Notes: generated by a model from the letters alone, not told the origin. A stretch of 64,000 nt of DNA from Mycolicibacterium sp. BiH015 (GCF_027706845.1 NZ_JAQGCZ010000006.1:248001-312000), one strand, 5' to 3'; counted from the first letter of the stretch, positions 16,203 through 24,659 are shown. Translations and numbers: made by a program.

Positions 16203-17621
16203 GTGCTGCTGGCGTCCTTGAACCCCGCGGCCGTGGCGGCGGGGGCTGACCTCGACGACGCGGTGCGCATCGACGGGGTGTCCCTGAGTCGAAGCGATCT
16301 GGTAGGGGCGGCGACGTCGGTCGCCGAACGCGTCGGCGGTGCCTCACGCGTCGCCGTGCTGGCGACGCCGACGGCCGCGACCGTGCTCGCCGTCGCCGGC
16401 TGCCTCATCGCCGGCGTGCCCGTCGTTCCGGTTCCCGCCGACGTCGGCGAGGCCGAGAGGCGCCACATCCTCACCGACTCCGGGGCGCAGGCCTGGCTCG
16501 GTGAGCTCCCCGAGGACACCGGCAGGCTGCCGCATGTGCCGGTGCGGCTGCACGCGAGGTCGTGGCACCGCTACGCCGAGCCGTCGCCGGACGCCGCCGC
16601 GATGATCGTCTATACCTCCGGCACCACGGGCCTGCCCAAAGGTGTGGTGGTCAGCCGCCGGGCAATCGCCGCAGACATCGACATGCTGGCGCAGGCCTGG
16701 CAGTGGACGCCCGACGACACCCTCGTGCACGGGCTGCCGATGTATCACATCCACGGCCTGGTGCTGGGCTTGCTCGGATCGCTGCGGATCGGAAACCGCT
16801 TCGTGCACACCGGAAAACCCAAGCCCGAGCTGTACGCGCACGCGGTCGGCGAGCTCGGGGGGACACTGCTGTTCGGGGTTCCGACCGTGTGGTCGCGGGT
16901 GGTCGAGAACGTTGACGCGGCGCGCGCGCTGGCGCCGGCCCGGCTGCTGGTGTCGGGAAGCGCGGCGCTGCCGGTGCCGGTCTTCGACGGATTGTCCTCG
17001 CTCAGCGGGCATGAACCGATCGAGCGTTACGGCAGCACCGAGACTCTGATCACGCTCAGCACACTGGCGGCGGGGGAGCGCCGACCGGGTTGGGTCGGGT
17101 TGCCGCTGAACGGGGTTGCCACGCGCGTGGTGTCCGACGACGGGGCCGCACTGCCGCACGACGGGGAGTCGATCGGCCAGCTGCACGTGCAAAGCCCCAC
17201 GCTGTTCGACGGCTATTTGAACCGCGCCGACGCGACGGCCGAGGTCCTCGGCGACGACGGCTGGTACCGCACCGGCGACGTCGCGGTCATCGACGAGGGC
17301 GGAATGCACCGGATCGTCGGGCGTGAGTCGGTCGACCTCATCAAGAGCGGCGGTTTCCGGATCGGCGCCGGCGAGATCGAGACGGTACTGCTGGGGCATA
17401 GCGGCGTCCGCGAAGCCGCGGTGATCGGGGCGCCGGACGCCGACCTCGGGCAGCGCATCGTCGCGTTCGTGGTCGGCGATGCCCAGCCCGACGAGCTGAT
17501 CAATCATGTCGCACAGCAACTCTCGGCCCACAAGCGGCCGCGCGAGGTCCGCCTTGTCGACAGCCTGCCTCGGAATGCCATGGGCAAGGTTCTGAAGAAG
17601 GAGTTGGCGCAATGGGTTTGA
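16203..17621 (+). CDS. fadD36: Acyl-CoA synthetase FadD36
   Basis: AMP-forming acyl-CoA synthetase of 472 aa, close to M. tuberculosis Rv1193 from its N-terminus (LLASLNPAAVAAGADLDDAV) onward. The phosphate-binding loop IVYTSGTTGLPKGVVVS lies near residue 135, ERYGSTETL near 277, DGWYRTGDVAV near 354 and the catalytic lysine region RNAMGKVLKKEL at the end. It activates a fatty or related carboxylic acid; chain length is unknown. GTG 16203 has a TAGCCT hexamer 8 bases ahead and fits a leaderless start. The 3' end overlaps the VOC gene by 10 bases, so they form one unit. Confidence 0.9.
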   Translation: MLLASLNPAAVAAGADLDDAVRIDGVSLSRSDLVGAATSVAERVGGASRVAVLATPTAATVLAVAGCLIAGVPVVPVPADVGEAERRHILTDSGAQAWLGELPEDTGRLPHVPVRLHARSWHRYAEPSPDAAAMIVYTSGTTGLPKGVVVSRRAIAADIDMLAQAWQWTPDDTLVHGLPMYHIHGLVLGLLGSLRIGNRFVHTGKPKPELYAHAVGELGGTLLFGVPTVWSRVVENVDAARALAPARLLVSGSAALPVPVFDGLSSLSGHEPIERYGSTETLITLSTLAAGERRPGWVGLPLNGVATRVVSDDGAALPHDGESIGQLHVQSPTLFDGYLNRADATAEVLGDDGWYRTGDVAVIDEGGMHRIVGRESVDLIKSGGFRIGAGEIETVLLGHSGVREAAVIGAPDADLGQRIVAFVVGDAQPDELINHVAQQLSAHKRPREVRLVDSLPRNAMGKVLKKELAQWV

Positions 17622-17965
17622 GGCTCACCGAGATATGCATCGATGCCGCCGACATCCACGCACTGGCGTCGTGGTGGTCGGGGGTACTCGGCTGGCCCGC
17701 CGAGGACACCGAGGACGGTGACGTCGTGATCAGGACTCCCGAGGGCCAGGGCCCGGACTGGCTGTTCCTCGCGGTACCCGAGGGCAAGGCCATCAAGAAC
17801 CGCATTCACTTCGATTTCACCCCGGACGATCAGCGGGCTGAAGTGGATCGCGTGCTCGGCCTCGGCGCGCGCCGCGTCGACGTCGGCCAGACCGAGCAGG
17901 ACAGCTGGGTGGTGCTGGCCGACCCCGAAGGCAACGAGTTCTGCATCCTGGCAGCCGAGGGGTGA
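17612..17965 (+). CDS. VOC (glyoxalase-fold) family protein
   Basis: Single-domain protein of 117 aa from the vicinal oxygen chelate superfamily. The alpha-beta start (LTEICIDAADIHALASWWSG) and the end WVVLADPEGNEFCILAAE are typical of actinobacterial glyoxalase-like proteins, with IHFDFTPDDQRAEVDRVLGL in the middle. The visible histidine and glutamate could bind a metal in a dimer. Function is unknown; the 10-base overlap with fadD36 and 4-base overlap with the next gene tie it to their transcription. Confidence 0.82.
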   Translation: MGLRLTEICIDAADIHALASWWSGVLGWPAEDTEDGDVVIRTPEGQGPDWLFLAVPEGKAIKNRIHFDFTPDDQRAEVDRVLGLGARRVDVGQTEQDSWVVLADPEGNEFCILAAEG

Positions 17966-18624
17966 CGGTGGCCCCGCGAGCGCGCGTGTCTGCACAGCGG
18001 CGCGCCGCAATTCCCGGCATTTCGCGCACGCTCGTCGCGATCGGCGGCGCGCTGGCCACCACGCTTGCCTCGGCCTGCGGTCACGCACCCGAGGTGATGC
18101 TCGTGCAGACCAGCATCACCGTGCCCCCGGCACCTCTTCCGCCGGCTCCCCCCGCCGACACCCTGTCCATCGGGGCGGCAGCCGTCGACACCACCGGCGG
18201 CTGGCTCCCCGACGGGACCATGCTGTCGCCGTTCGACACCGCCAATCCCATTCTGTCCCAACTGGACCCGGCCCTGCTCACCGCGGTGCAGAACGCCGCC
18301 CGCGCCGCCGAGTCGGCAGGCGTGCAGCTGATGGTCACCTCCGGCTGGCGCTCAAAAGGCTTCCAGCAGAGGCTCTTCGACGACGCGGTGGTCAGCTACG
18401 GCAGCGTCGGAAAGGCCGCGGAGTTCGTTGCCACCCCGGAGACCTCCAAACACGTGGTGGGGCAGGCGATCGACATCGGTCCGGTCGCCGCTGACCAATG
18501 GTTGATCGCCAACGGCCGACAGTTCGGGCTATGTCAGATCTACGCCAACGAGATCTGGCATTTCGAGCTCGCCGCGGATGCGCAGGGAAACTGCCCGCCA
18601 TTGAAGCCCAACGCGGCGGGGTAG
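17962..18624 (+). CDS. Exported VanY-like D-Ala-D-Ala carboxypeptidase (M15)
   Basis: Envelope peptidase of 220 aa. The zinc site of the M15B (VanY) family is intact: SKHVVGQAIDIG (His, Asp) and EIWHFEL (His), with the substrate segment VTSGWRSKGFQQRLF upstream. The N-terminus has two arginines and a hydrophobic core ending LASACG, so it is a signal peptide, perhaps a lipoprotein with a weak lipobox; a Pro-rich linker (PPAPLPPAPPADT) follows. Expected role is trimming of peptidoglycan stem peptides. GTG 17962 overlaps the VOC stop. Codons 5-24 coincide with one copy of the dispersed palindromic element; an inverted copy lies just downstream. Confidence 0.87.
   Translation: MTVAPRARVSAQRRAAIPGISRTLVAIGGALATTLASACGHAPEVMLVQTSITVPPAPLPPAPPADTLSIGAAAVDTTGGWLPDGTMLSPFDTANPILSQLDPALLTAVQNAARAAESAGVQLMVTSGWRSKGFQQRLFDDAVVSYGSVGKAAEFVATPETSKHVVGQAIDIGPVAADQWLIANGRQFGLCQIYANEIWHFELAADAQGNCPPLKPNAAG
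17974..18034 (+). repeat. Dispersed palindromic element, copy A (inside the VanY-like gene)
   Basis: About 61 bp starting CCGCGAGCGCGCGTG and ending CGCACGCTCG, so its ends are near-inverted. The first 34 bases are identical to the reverse complement of copy B (18638-18702). It encodes the n-region of the VanY-like signal peptide. Confidence 0.8.
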
Positions 18625-18637
18625 CGCTCGCCGGCGC

Positions 18638-18702
18638 CGAGCGTGCGCCGAATGCCAGAGATCGCCGGCGCGCCGCTGTGCAGACACGCGCGCTCGCGGT
18701 GC
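18638..18702 (-). repeat. Dispersed palindromic element, copy B
   Basis: About 65 bp in inverted orientation to copy A, occupying most of the gap between the VanY-like gene and dapD. It reads CGAGCGTGCGCCG at one end and CGCGCGCTCGCGGTGC at the other. A and B thus form a 730-bp bracket around the peptidase gene and could also act as the transcription terminator for the two convergent genes. Confidence 0.82.
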
Positions 18703-18714
18703 AGGGTGACGAAC

Positions 18715-19668
18715 CTAGTTGGCGTGCAGGGCTTCGTTCAGCGTGATGCCGGTGCCGTCACGCTTGACCACCTCGACCGCGCCGGTCACCGAATTGCGGC
18801 GGAACAGAAGGTTGTTCGCACCCGAGAGATCGCGAGCCTTGACCGTCTGCCCGTCCGAAGTCGTGACCTTGGTGCCGGCGGTGACGTACAGCCCCGCCTC
18901 GATCACGCAGTCGTCGCCCAGCGAGATGCCCAGCCCGGCGTTGGCCCCCAACAGGCACCGCTTGCCGACCGAGATGACCTGGGTGCCGCCGCCGGACAGC
19001 GTGCCCATGATCGACGCGCCACCGCCGACATCGGAGCCGTCGTCGACGACGACGCCCGCCGAGATGCGTCCCTCGACCATCGAACTTCCGAGCGTGCCCG
19101 CGTTGAAGTTGACGAAACCCTCGTGCATCACCGTGGTGCCCGACGCCAGGTGCGCACCCAGCCGGACGCGGTCGGCGTCGGCGATCCGCACCCCCGAGGG
19201 CAGCACATAGTCGACCATCCTCGGGAACTTGTCGACGCCGTAGACGGTGACCGGACCGCGGCGGCGCAGTCGGGCCCGCACCGTCTCGAACCCGTCCACC
19301 GCACACGGGCCGTGGCTCGTCCACACGACGTTGGTCAGAACGCCGAAGAACCCTTCGGCGTTGAGCCCGTGCGGTGCGACGAGCCGGTGCGACAGCAGGT
19401 GCAGCCGCAGGTACGCGTCGTAGGCGTCGACAGCTTTGTCGTCCAGCGACGCAATGGTCGTGCGGACGACGACGACGTCGACGTCGCGGTCCTCGTCGCG
19501 GCCCGTCAGCTCGGCCAACTCCGGCGGAACCTCCGCCACCGACAGACGTACCGTCCCCGTTTCGCCGTCGCCGCCCAGTTCGGGTGCGGGAAACCAGGTG
19601 TCGAGAACGGATCCGTCGGCCGCGATGGTGGCGACGCCGATGCCGGACGCCCCAGATGCTGAAGTCAC
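18715..19668 (-). CDS. dapD: Tetrahydrodipicolinate N-succinyltransferase DapD
   Basis: Cytoplasmic succinyltransferase of the lysine/diaminopimelate pathway, using succinyl-CoA. With GTG 19668 the protein is 317 aa, the same length as M. tuberculosis DapD (Rv1201c), and begins TSASGASGIGVATIAADG. A left-handed beta-helix of hexapeptide repeats is visible from about residue 165 (RIADADRVRLGAHLASGTTV, EGRISAGVVVDDGSDVGGGA, LLGANAGLGISLGDDCVIEA). ATG 19698 would add ten residues. The divergent neighbour is a LysR gene that is not part of the dap pathway; dapE lies beyond it, so an accessory module has separated dapD from dapE. Confidence 0.93.
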   Translation of the reverse strand: MTSASGASGIGVATIAADGSVLDTWFPAPELGGDGETGTVRLSVAEVPPELAELTGRDEDRDVDVVVVRTTIASLDDKAVDAYDAYLRLHLLSHRLVAPHGLNAEGFFGVLTNVVWTSHGPCAVDGFETVRARLRRRGPVTVYGVDKFPRMVDYVLPSGVRIADADRVRLGAHLASGTTVMHEGFVNFNAGTLGSSMVEGRISAGVVVDDGSDVGGGASIMGTLSGGGTQVISVGKRCLLGANAGLGISLGDDCVIEAGLYVTAGTKVTTSDGQTVKARDLSGANNLLFRRNSVTGAVEVVKRDGTGITLNEALHAN

Positions 19669-19754
19669 GGTGCCCAAGGCTACCGGTGGGCCTAGCATCG
19701 CCTGACGGGTCCCCACCAGGCCAGGAGGTAGCCACGACCGCCGGAGCCCACGCC

Positions 19755-20663
19755 GTGACGTTGCGTCAGCTGCGGTACTTCGCCGTGCTCGGCGAAGAAC
19801 TGAACTACCGGCGGGCCGCGGAGAAACTCTTCATCACGCAGCCGGCGCTCTCGACCGCGATCAAGCAACTGGAGCACCAATTCGGCGTCGTGCTCTTTCA
19901 CCGCAACACCCGCGAGGTGGCGCTGACCGATCTGGGCGCCGCCTGGCTGCCCCAGGTGCAGCAGGCGATCTCGGGAGTGGACGCGATCGTCGACAACCTG
20001 ATCATGCTGTCCGGCACCCGCCGCGGCGTGCTGCGCGTCGGCTACCTGATCGGCACCGGTGCCGATCTGCTGTTCCGGCTCGTCCGCCACTTCGAGGCCG
20101 CCTACCCCGACGTCACCGTCGAACCCATCGAGTACGACTTCTCGGATCCGACGGCCGGGCTGGCGGACGGCACCACCGAGGTCGCCATCATCCGGCCGCC
20201 GGTCGACCTTCCTGACCACCGCATGCTGATCCTCGATTCCGAGTCATGGGTGGCGTGCCTGCCGCGCGACCACCGGCTGGCCGAGCGTCGTGAGGTCGAG
20301 ATCGCCGAACTGCTCGACGACCCGATCGTGTGCGCCCCGCTGACAGCGGGCACCTGGCGCGACTACTGGCTGGCGATGGACGTCCGCGGCAACCGGCCGC
20401 CGACCATCGCCGCGGTCGCGGCGACCTACGAAGCGGAGACGACCGCCATCGCGCGTGGGCTCGGGATCAGTTTCACGACGTCGTCGGTCGCCCGGTTCTA
20501 CGACCGCCCCGGCATCGTCTACGTGCCGATCAGCGACCGACCGCCCAGCCATACCGCGCTGGCCTGGAACCCCGCGGAGCTGACACCCCAAGCCGATGCG
20601 CTGATCAGACACGTCCAGGCGCAGTGGAGCTTCGGCGACGGCGACGCCGCTGACCCCGACTGA
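19755..20663 (+). CDS. LysR-family regulator of the permease/transaminase module
   Basis: LysR-type regulator of 302 aa. The N-terminal helix-turn-helix is textbook (TLRQLRYFAVLGEELNYRRA, then LFITQPALSTAIKQLEHQFG), followed by a periplasmic-binding-protein-like effector domain from about residue 90 (GVLRVGYLIGTGADLLFRLV). GTG 19755 starts the conserved domain; longer frames overlap dapD. It is codirectional with the amine permease and transaminase genes, with a T-N11-A palindrome right after its stop codon, so it very likely controls them. The ligand is probably the transported amine or amino acid. Confidence 0.87.
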   Translation: MTLRQLRYFAVLGEELNYRRAAEKLFITQPALSTAIKQLEHQFGVVLFHRNTREVALTDLGAAWLPQVQQAISGVDAIVDNLIMLSGTRRGVLRVGYLIGTGADLLFRLVRHFEAAYPDVTVEPIEYDFSDPTAGLADGTTEVAIIRPPVDLPDHRMLILDSESWVACLPRDHRLAERREVEIAELLDDPIVCAPLTAGTWRDYWLAMDVRGNRPPTIAAVAATYEAETTAIARGLGISFTTSSVARFYDRPGIVYVPISDRPPSHTALAWNPAELTPQADALIRHVQAQWSFGDGDAADPD

Positions 20664-20677
20664 TAAGTGCAGCTTAT
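20663..20677. promoter_or_regulatory. LysR-type operator (T-N11-A) upstream of the permease
   Basis: ATAAG-TGCAG-CTTAT: 5-bp inverted arms, with T20664 and A20676 giving the T-N11-A pattern of LysR-binding sites. It begins on the last base of the LysR stop codon and lies 92 bases before the permease start, where an activator site would sit. Confidence 0.6.
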
Positions 20678-20707
20678 GAGCAGATCAAAACAAGAAACTT
20701 CCGGTGT

Positions 20708-20729
20708 CCGCCGGATGGCGGTTTTCTTT
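20708..20729 (+). terminator. Intrinsic-terminator-like hairpin, possible attenuator
   Basis: CCGCC and GGCGG pair around a GGAT loop and are followed by TTTTCTTT, an unusually clear factor-independent terminator shape for this genus. It sits between the LysR gene and the permease. A competing stem (TCCGG 20700-20704 with CCGGA 20711-20715) shares bases with it, so it may act as an attenuator of the permease operon or merely end the LysR transcript. Confidence 0.5.
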
Positions 20730-20768
20730 CCCCAGGTGTTCTTCCGACTGGCTTGACCTGGAGCGACC

Positions 20769-22271
20769 ATGACCGACGCAATAGCCTCACCCACTCATTC
20801 ACCCCAGCGTGGCCTCAGTGCCGAGGACGCCAAGCTCGCCGAACTCGGCTACACGCAGAAACTCGACCGCTCGGTCGGCAAGCTGGCGTCGTTCGCGATC
20901 GGATTCGCGACCATCAGCGCCACCACTGCCGTCTTCACCGGATTCGGGGCCGGCTACTTCACCGCCGGCGCACCATTCGTGTGGACGCTGCTGCTCGCCG
21001 GCGCGGTGTTCGCCCTGTGGACCTTCATCGCCGCGGATCTGACCGCCAAGCTGCCGCTCGCCGGCTACTCGTACCAGTGGATCAGCCGTATCAACGGACC
21101 CAACCTCGCCTGGTTCACCGGCTTCATCGCGTTGATGGGCTGGGTCTGCGGCATGACCGGGGTCGGCTTCATCCTGTCCGGCTACCTGGGCGGACTGATG
21201 GGGTGGAGCTTGACACAGACCACGCAGATCCTGCTCGCGATCGGCGTCGTGTTCGTCTGCGTGCTGATCAACATCTACGGTGTGCGCTTTGCGACCATGG
21301 TCAACAACATCGGCGTCAGCCTCGAGCTCGTCATCACCGTCGGCGCCACGGCGCTCATCGCCGTCATCGCGTTCTCCGCGCCCGAGAACCACCAGCCGAT
21401 CTCGGTGCTGTTCACCGGCGGTGAGTCCGGGGACAAGGACTCCTACATGCTGGCCTGGCTGGCCGCCGCGCTCGGGCCGTTCTTCGGGCTCATCGGCGTG
21501 GAATCCGGTGCCGATGTGGCCGAGGAGACCAAGGACGCCCGCCGCGTGGTCCCGAAGACGATGTTCTATGCGCTGATCACATCGATCGTGATCGAGTTCC
21601 TCATGTACGTCGTCTACGTGCTGGCGATCAAGGACCCCGTTGCGGTGGAGGCCAACTCGGCCGCGCCCATCGAGGAGATCATCACCCAGCAGGCCGGCCC
21701 CACCGTCACGAAGATCATCGTCGCGATCGCGCTGACCAACATCCTCGCGTGCCTGTTGGCCAACATCCTGGTGGCCACCCGGCTGACGTACTCGATGGCC
21801 CGCGACAACATGCTGCCGTTCTCCCACGTGTGGCGGCACGTGTCCCCGAAGAGCAAGGCGCCGACCTACGCCGTGCTCGGATTGGGCTGCCTGTCAACGG
21901 CTCTGCTGCTCTCGGCACTGGTCAACGAGAAGGCGTTCAACTACATCATCGGCATCGCGTCGCTGCTGTTCTTCTTCGTCTACATCCTGCAGACCATGGG
22001 CCTGCTCGTCGGCTACCGCAAGGGCACCATCCCCGCGCCGGAACCCGGAACGTTCGATCTGGGCCGGTTCCGGTTGCCGCTCTACATCACCGCGCTGGTG
22101 GTGTTCCTCGGAGTCGCCGTCGCGCTACTGTTCCTGCCCCAGTTCACCAGCAACAAGTGGGTTTTCCTCGGCATCGTGGTGCTCGCGGCGATCTGGTGGG
22201 CCACCGGGCTCAAGTCACGCCTGGGCAAGGGTGACGCCGGCGCGAACTACGCCAAGACCCACGGCTTGTGA
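20769..22271 (+). CDS. APC-family amino acid/amine permease
   Basis: Integral inner-membrane transporter of 500 aa with about 12 hydrophobic segments, of the amino acid-polyamine-organocation (APC) superfamily. The N-terminal consensus FAIGFATISATTAVFTGFGA (first helix, substrate/sodium-like site) and GVESGADVAEETKDARRVVP (helix 6 and cytoplasmic loop) are visible. The GABA/choline-permease branch (BAT1-like) is the best match by feel. It lies 49 bases ahead of the transaminase gene and is probably cotranscribed, importing the substrate that the transaminase deaminates. The identity of that substrate is not shown. Confidence 0.87.
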   Translation: MTDAIASPTHSPQRGLSAEDAKLAELGYTQKLDRSVGKLASFAIGFATISATTAVFTGFGAGYFTAGAPFVWTLLLAGAVFALWTFIAADLTAKLPLAGYSYQWISRINGPNLAWFTGFIALMGWVCGMTGVGFILSGYLGGLMGWSLTQTTQILLAIGVVFVCVLINIYGVRFATMVNNIGVSLELVITVGATALIAVIAFSAPENHQPISVLFTGGESGDKDSYMLAWLAAALGPFFGLIGVESGADVAEETKDARRVVPKTMFYALITSIVIEFLMYVVYVLAIKDPVAVEANSAAPIEEIITQQAGPTVTKIIVAIALTNILACLLANILVATRLTYSMARDNMLPFSHVWRHVSPKSKAPTYAVLGLGCLSTALLLSALVNEKAFNYIIGIASLLFFFVYILQTMGLLVGYRKGTIPAPEPGTFDLGRFRLPLYITALVVFLGVAVALLFLPQFTSNKWVFLGIVVLAAIWWATGLKSRLGKGDAGANYAKTHGL

Positions 22272-22320
22272 CCGGGCCGCTTCGCCCACCCTCTGAACCT
22301 GTCGAAAAGGACTTGAAGAC

Positions 22321-23337
22321 ATGACAATTGCAGACTCCGGTACCTCCAACCTCGTCGCCGTCGAACCGGGCGCCATCCGCGAGGACACCCCCGCCGGCTC
22401 GGTGATCCAGTACAGCGACTACGAACTGGACACCTCCAGCCCGTTCGCGGGCGGTGTCGCGTGGATCGAGGGTGAGTACATGCCCGCCGAGGAAGCCAAG
22501 ATCTCGATCTTCGACACCGGCTTCGGGCATTCCGACCTCACCTACACCGTCGCGCATGTGTGGCACGGCAACATCTTCCGGCTCGGTGACCACCTCGACC
22601 GCCTGCTCGACGGGGCCCGCAAGCTGCGCCTCGACGCCGGCTATTCGAAGGACGAGCTCGCCGAGATCACCAAGAAGTGTGTGAGCCTGTCGCAGCTGCG
22701 GGAGTCCTTCGTCAACCTGACCGTCACACGCGGCTACGGAAAGCGCAAGGGGGAGAAGGACTTGTCCAAGCTCACCCACCAGGTCTACATCTACGCGATC
22801 CCGTACCTGTGGGCGTTCCCGCCCGCCGAGCAGATCTTCGGGACCACGGCCATCGTGCCGCGCCATGTGCGGCGGGCCGGCCGCAACACCGTCGACCCCA
22901 CCATCAAGAACTACCAGTGGGGTGACCTCACCGCCGCCAGCTTCGAGGCCAAGGACCGCGGCGCCCGCACGGCGATCCTGCTCGACTCCGACAACTGCGT
23001 CGCCGAGGGGCCAGGCTTCAACGTGTGCATCGTCAAAGATGGCAAGCTGGCTTCTCCGTCGCGAAATGCGTTGCCGGGCATCACCCGCAAGACGGTGTTC
23101 GAACTCGCCGACCAGATGGGCATCGAGGCCACGCTGCGCGATGTCACGAGCCACGAGCTGTACGACGCCGACGAGATCATGGCCGTCACCACTGCCGGTG
23201 GCGTCACCCCGATCAACACCCTCGACGGGGAGGCGATCGGGAACGGCGAACCCGGGCCCATGACTGTCGCCATCCGGGACCGTTTCTGGGCGCTGATGGA
23301 CGAGCCCTCGCCGTTGATCGAGGCCATCGAGTACTGA
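22321..23337 (+). CDS. Fold-type IV PLP transaminase, (R)-selective amine transaminase type
   Basis: PLP enzyme of 338 aa in the branched-chain aminotransferase/D-amino-acid transaminase superfamily. The PLP lysine is K196 in PTIKNYQWGDL; GGVAWIEGEYMPAEEAKISI, DTGFGHSDLTYTV and TTAGGVTPINTL complete the active site. Recalled from memory, the sequence is nearly the same as the (R)-amine:pyruvate transaminase of M. vanbaalenii used as a biocatalyst, including the N-terminal SGTSNLVAVEPGAIREDTPA. In vitro those enzymes transfer the amino group of (R)-chiral amines; the natural substrate is unknown. GACTTGAAGAC provides only a weak ribosome site before ATG 22321. Linked permease and LysR genes suggest a catabolic unit. 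Confidence 0.87.
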   Translation: MTIADSGTSNLVAVEPGAIREDTPAGSVIQYSDYELDTSSPFAGGVAWIEGEYMPAEEAKISIFDTGFGHSDLTYTVAHVWHGNIFRLGDHLDRLLDGARKLRLDAGYSKDELAEITKKCVSLSQLRESFVNLTVTRGYGKRKGEKDLSKLTHQVYIYAIPYLWAFPPAEQIFGTTAIVPRHVRRAGRNTVDPTIKNYQWGDLTAASFEAKDRGARTAILLDSDNCVAEGPGFNVCIVKDGKLASPSRNALPGITRKTVFELADQMGIEATLRDVTSHELYDADEIMAVTTAGGVTPINTLDGEAIGNGEPGPMTVAIRDRFWALMDEPSPLIEAIEY

Positions 23338-23506
23338 GGGCCGGCAACCCGCAGCGGTCAGCCACACCCCGTCGCATGCTCGAGGCGAGATCTGCACCGC
23401 GGTTGCGATTCATCGGGTGCCCTCCCGGGATCGCAGCCGTGGTGTCGACGTCTCATCGAGCGTCCTTGCAAGGGGTATCGGCGGGCTCAGCGGGGCCGGT
23501 CCGGGC

Positions 23507-23512
23507 TAACGT
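23507..23512 (+). promoter_or_regulatory. -10 hexamer TAACGT of dapE, leaderless start
   Basis: TAACGT fits the mycobacterial TANNNT -10 and ends 6 bases before GTG 23519, placing the expected transcription start on the first base of the start codon. No ribosome-binding site precedes the GTG. Confidence 0.6.
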
Positions 23513-23518
23513 GGTGTT

Positions 23519-24583
23519 GTGCTCGACTTACACGGAGATCCGATCGCCCTGACCGCGGCCCTGGTAGACATTCCCAGCGAGTCGCGGCAGGAGAAGCGGA
23601 TCGCCGACGAGATCGAGGCCGCCCTGCGCGAGCAGACGACCGGCTTCGAGGTGATGCGCCACGGCGACGCGGTCCTGGCCCGCACCAACTTCGGGAAGCC
23701 GTCGCGGGTGCTGCTCGCCGGACACACCGACACCGTCCCTGCCGCAGACAACGTGCCGAGCCGATTGGCCGACGGGGTCCTGCACGGCTGCGGAACCTCG
23801 GACATGAAGTCGGGCGATGCGGTGTTTCTGCACCTGGCTGCCACCGTCACCGATCCGGCGCACGACATCACCCTCGTCATGTACGACTGCGAGGAGATCG
23901 AGGCGTCGGCCAACGGGCTCGGCCGTATCGAACGCGAACTTCCCGACTGGCTGGCGGCTGATGTCGCAATCCTGGGCGAACCGTCGGGCGGATTCGTCGA
24001 AGCGGGATGTCAGGGAACGCTGCGGGTCATCGTCGGCACCGCCGGGACTCGCGCCCATTCGGCGCGATCCTGGTTGGGCGACAATGCGATCCACAAACTC
24101 GGTGCAGTGTTGGCCCGCCTGCAGCATTACCGGGCGCGCACCGTCGACATCGACGGCTGCGTCTATCGAGAGGGGTTGTCGGCGGTACGCATCGACGGCG
24201 GTGTCGCCGGCAACGTCATCCCCGACGCCGCGACGGTCACCGTGAATTTCCGGTTCGCGCCGGACCGCAGCCCCGAACAGGCTTACGCGCATGTGCAGGA
24301 GGTGCTCGACGGACTCGACGTGACGATCGAGCTCACCGACTCCGCCGCGGGCGCCCTGCCCGGTCTGACCCGACCGGCTGCGGCCGCGTTGGTCGAGGCC
24401 GCCGGGGGAGCGGTCCGCGCGAAATACGGTTGGACCGACGTGGCGCGCTTTGCGGCGCTGGGCATTCCCGCCGTCAACTACGGTCCCGGTGACCCGAACC
24501 TCGCGCATCGCGTCGACGAGCACGTCGAGGTCGCCCAGATCACCGCCGTCACCGACGTGTTGCGGAGGTATTTAATCGGTTGA
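23519..24583 (+). CDS. dapE: Succinyl-diaminopimelate desuccinylase DapE
   Basis: Zinc metallopeptidase-fold enzyme (M20 family, 354 aa) that removes succinate from N-succinyl-LL-diaminopimelate, giving LL-DAP for lysine and peptidoglycan. Metal-binding and catalytic segments are visible: AGHTDTVPAADNVPS (His and catalytic Asp), CGTSDMKSGDAV (bridging Asp), YDCEEIEASANGL (catalytic Glu pair), LGEPSG and the last ligand in PNLAHRVDEHVEV. A dimerisation lid domain lies between about residues 170 and 275. It matches Rv1202 in position after dapD apart from the inserted module. GTG 23519 is probably leaderless. Confidence 0.92.
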   Translation: MLDLHGDPIALTAALVDIPSESRQEKRIADEIEAALREQTTGFEVMRHGDAVLARTNFGKPSRVLLAGHTDTVPAADNVPSRLADGVLHGCGTSDMKSGDAVFLHLAATVTDPAHDITLVMYDCEEIEASANGLGRIERELPDWLAADVAILGEPSGGFVEAGCQGTLRVIVGTAGTRAHSARSWLGDNAIHKLGAVLARLQHYRARTVDIDGCVYREGLSAVRIDGGVAGNVIPDAATVTVNFRFAPDRSPEQAYAHVQEVLDGLDVTIELTDSAAGALPGLTRPAAAALVEAAGGAVRAKYGWTDVARFAALGIPAVNYGPGDPNLAHRVDEHVEVAQITAVTDVLRRYLIG

Positions 24584-24592
24584 CCGCGCCGA

Positions 24593-24598
24593 TAACCT
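24593..24598 (+). promoter_or_regulatory. -10 hexamer TAACCT ahead of the leader ORF
   Basis: TAACCT (TANNNT) ends 6 bases before ATG 24605, so transcription should start at that ATG. It is the best promoter candidate for the ABC-F gene, since dapE ends 10 bases before it. Confidence 0.5.
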
Positions 24599-24604
24599 GA
24601 ACAC

Positions 24605-24619
24605 ATGCTCTCGCGCTGA
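24605..24619 (+). CDS. Possible 4-codon leader ORF (MLSR) of the ABC-F gene
   Basis: ATG CTC TCG CGC TGA begins at the predicted transcription start and ends 40 bases before the ABC-F start. Antibiotic-resistance ABC-F and methylase genes are often controlled by ribosome stalling on short leaders, so this may be a regulatory uORF. Such a short ORF can arise by chance, and no stalling motif can be judged. Confidence 0.35.
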   Translation: MLSR

Positions 24620-24659
24620 CGACCCCCGGTCTCTGTTCGCACGACTTGAGAGCTTCGGC

